Source: Bifidobacteriaceae bacterium
GTDB taxonomy: Bacteria > Actinomycetota > Actinomycetes > Actinomycetales > WQXJ01
Direction: 5' to 3'
DNA length: 7,685 bases
Assembly (NCBI GenBank): GCA_031265345.1
Contig: JAISCU010000471.1
Span: 1 to 7,685, forward strand
Shown in pieces: positions 6,491-7,685 of this stretch (position 1 is the first letter of the stretch; each line of letters opens with the position of its first letter). Below the pieces are notes generated by a model. That model had not been told where the DNA came from. It saw only the letters and a program-made list of their open reading frames with translations, and made no database searches. The position numbers were made by a program, and so were the translations under genes.

Positions 6491-7607
6491 TCGGGCTCGA
6501 AGGCCGTGGCCTCAGGACCTTGTCCGCCGCCAGAACGAGTATGCGGAAAAGGCCGTAGCCGCCCAATGTGGCCGCGTACAGCAACCGGACCCGGGTTGGA
6601 GCCAGCCGACTGCGAAGGACCGCCGCGCGCTGCGATCGGATGGCGGCGAACACCCGCCTCGCGTCGCCCGGATTGACGGTGCCCCTGCGCGCCACCGCGT
6701 TCATCAAGCTCATTTGCACGCACCAGCGGTAGCATTCGGTGTGGCTCGGTTCGTCAAAGCCGCGGTCCCGCAACCAGGCTGTGGCGACTCCCGGCGCGCG
6801 GCCCCAATCGCGGATGTGCTTTGGGGTCAATGGCTGGGCCGTGATGCTTTCGTCACGCTGCCGATAGGCGTAATAGGGGCGTTGGATATAGGCCACGCGA
6901 TCGGCGCAATAATAGAGCAGTGGGCTGGCGTAATTGTCCTCGAATAGCAGGCCCGGCGGAAAGCGTACATCATGATCCATGAAAAGGGACCGGCGGTAGA
7001 GCGTTCCCCACGCGCTTATGGAAACAATCGACGGGGCGCGCAGGTGCGCCAGAAGGGCCTCGCGCCCAGGCCGAGTGGCTCCCTGGCCAGGAGTCACTGC
7101 CCGGATCGGCTTGCCCAACGCCGTGACCAGGAGGCATCCGGCCGAGACGATTGAGGCCTTGGACCGCTGTGCTGCCCGGACCATTTCCGCCACACAGTCA
7201 CCGAGGAGATAATCGTCGCTGTCGACAAAAGTGACGAAGGTGCCGTGCGATGCTTCCAGACCGGTGTTCCTAGCGGCTGACAGACCCCGATTCTCAGTGC
7301 GTATGACGCTGGCTCTGGGTTCTAGGCCGGCGAATTGCGCGCAAAGATCCGGACTGGCGTCGGTGGAGCCATCGTCGACAATGACAATCTCTAATGCCGG
7401 GTAAGTCTGATTCGCAAGTGAGTTTAGGCATTCTGGTAGATACTTTTCAGTGTTGAAGACCGGAACAATGACCGAGACCAGGCCATCTCCAGGCGTTGAT
7501 TGCGGCATTACGCTACTCGTCTCCCCGTCGATTTGAGCGGTAGTGGTCGCGGCGCGACGTGGCCGAATGCCGCCCCCTGTGGTCGCGGTTCCGGAGTCGC
7601 TAAGCAC
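6477..7607 (-). CDS. Family 2 (GT-A fold) glycosyltransferase
   Basis: This would add a sugar from a nucleotide donor to the growing lipid-linked repeat unit on the cytoplasmic side of the membrane. GT2 motifs are clear in the 376-residue form: SVIVPVFNTEKYL (45-57), VDDGSTD (77-83), NRGLSAARNTGLE (106-118), VDSDDYL (128-134, the metal-binding DxD), and LFEDN (221-225), a likely catalytic acid pair. A hydrophobic or amphipathic stretch at about 341-361 may sit at the membrane. The start is uncertain. GTG 7607 is the first possible start (in-frame TGA at 7638-7640) and lies 6 bases after a TATGAT box, suggesting a leaderless message. However, residues 1-33 are Thr/Gly-rich and unlike the family, and ATG 7508 (343 residues, preceded by GGGGAG 12 bases away) gives a more usual N terminus. 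The first part of the fold is less GC-rich than its surroundings and has a TTA codon (residue 72). Donor and acceptor cannot be told. Confidence 0.92.
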   Translation of the reverse strand: MLSDSGTATTGGGIRPRRAATTTAQIDGETSSVMPQSTPGDGLVSVIVPVFNTEKYLPECLNSLANQTYPALEIVIVDDGSTDASPDLCAQFAGLEPRASVIRTENRGLSAARNTGLEASHGTFVTFVDSDDYLLGDCVAEMVRAAQRSKASIVSAGCLLVTALGKPIRAVTPGQGATRPGREALLAHLRAPSIVSISAWGTLYRRSLFMDHDVRFPPGLLFEDNYASPLLYYCADRVAYIQRPYYAYRQRDESITAQPLTPKHIRDWGRAPGVATAWLRDRGFDEPSHTECYRWCVQMSLMNAVARRGTVNPGDARRVFAAIRSQRAAVLRSRLAPTRVRLLYAATLGGYGLFRILVLAADKVLRPRPSSPTEQP

Positions 7608-7613
7608 TGATGG

Positions 7614-7641
7614 ATCATAGCAGCCGTTGGAACACGGTCAC
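7614..7641 (-). promoter_or_regulatory. Promoter for the glycosyltransferase-flippase pair, apparently leaderless
   Basis: On the minus strand GTGACC (7636-7641, four of six matches to TTGACA) is followed after 16 bases by TATGAT (7614-7619, five of six matches to TATAAT). Six bases later comes the GTG at 7607, where transcription would be expected to begin. It is the best sigma-70-like promoter in the window. It supports GTG 7607 as the start, although an internal start at 7508 could also be used from the same transcript. Confidence 0.55.
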
Positions 7642-7667
7642 CGAGGGATCCGTGCCTGGAGCCCTGC

Positions 7668-7679
7668 AACGGCGCCGTT
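7668..7679. repeat. Perfect 12-base palindrome upstream of the glycosyltransferase promoter
   Basis: AACGGCGCCGTT is self-complementary and lies 27 bases upstream of the -35 box of the glycosyltransferase promoter. It could be a regulator site or simply part of a gene that continues past the right edge. The surrounding 78 bases (7608-7685) otherwise show no feature I can support. Confidence 0.25.
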
Positions 7680-7685
7680 CACGCG

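Noticed and set aside
6439..6735. A 98-codon minus-strand frame overlapping the glycosyltransferase end and reaching the flippase start
   Set aside because: It is out of frame with both genes, Arg/Gly-rich and without motifs. It is open mainly because of high GC content.
7609..7685. A plus-strand frame beginning ATG at 7609 and open to the right edge, and minus-strand frames ending in TGA near 7638
   Set aside because: Only about 25 and 15 codons are visible, no ribosome site precedes the ATG, and more than one minus-strand frame is open, so neither a divergent gene start nor the end of an upstream gene can be supported.
1..7685. Search for CRISPR arrays, tRNA or rRNA genes, transposases, insertion-sequence ends and riboswitches
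   Set aside because: No regularly spaced repeats, cloverleaf-like segment, transposase motif or recognisable riboswitch core was seen by reading both strands. Weak or divergent elements could be missed without a search tool.

Overview
The window is GC-rich (roughly two-thirds G+C by eye). Four of its six genes start at GTG, two with promoter-like -10 boxes so close to the start that leaderless transcripts are likely. With families typical of Gram-positive surface polysaccharide loci, this points to an actinobacterial (Actinomycetota) chromosome. No species can be named.

It is part of an extracellular/capsular polysaccharide locus of the Wzx/Wzy type. Left to right: (1) a minus-strand fragment (1-311) with three N-terminal membrane helices, probably a CpsA-like LytR-CpsA-Psr (LCP) protein that would attach finished polymer to the wall; (2) a plus-strand polyprenyl-phosphate sugar-1-phosphate transferase (532-2319) that would start the repeat unit; (3) a minus-strand O-antigen ligase/Wzy-type polymerase (2296-3642); (4) a plus-strand Wzz-like protein (3916-5091) whose cytoplasmic domain looks like a BY-kinase that has lost its nucleotide-binding residues; (5) a minus-strand Wzx-type flippase (5159-6442); (6) a minus-strand GT2 glycosyltransferase (6477-7607), 34 bases upstream of the flippase and probably cotranscribed with it.

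Together they cover initiation, one sugar addition, flipping, polymerisation, length control and probably attachment. Only one ordinary glycosyltransferase is present, so others must lie outside the window. The genes alternate in strand, so most are separate transcription units with two divergent intergenic regions (312-531 and 3643-3915), one convergent overlap and one short convergent gap. I saw no tRNA, rRNA, CRISPR array, transposase or insertion sequence.

The points most worth a second look are the apparent pseudo-kinase chain-length regulator, the extra N-terminal membrane pair on the initiating transferase, the leaderless starts, and a 10-base tandem repeat at the glycosyltransferase stop codon whose contraction would fuse it in frame to the flippase.
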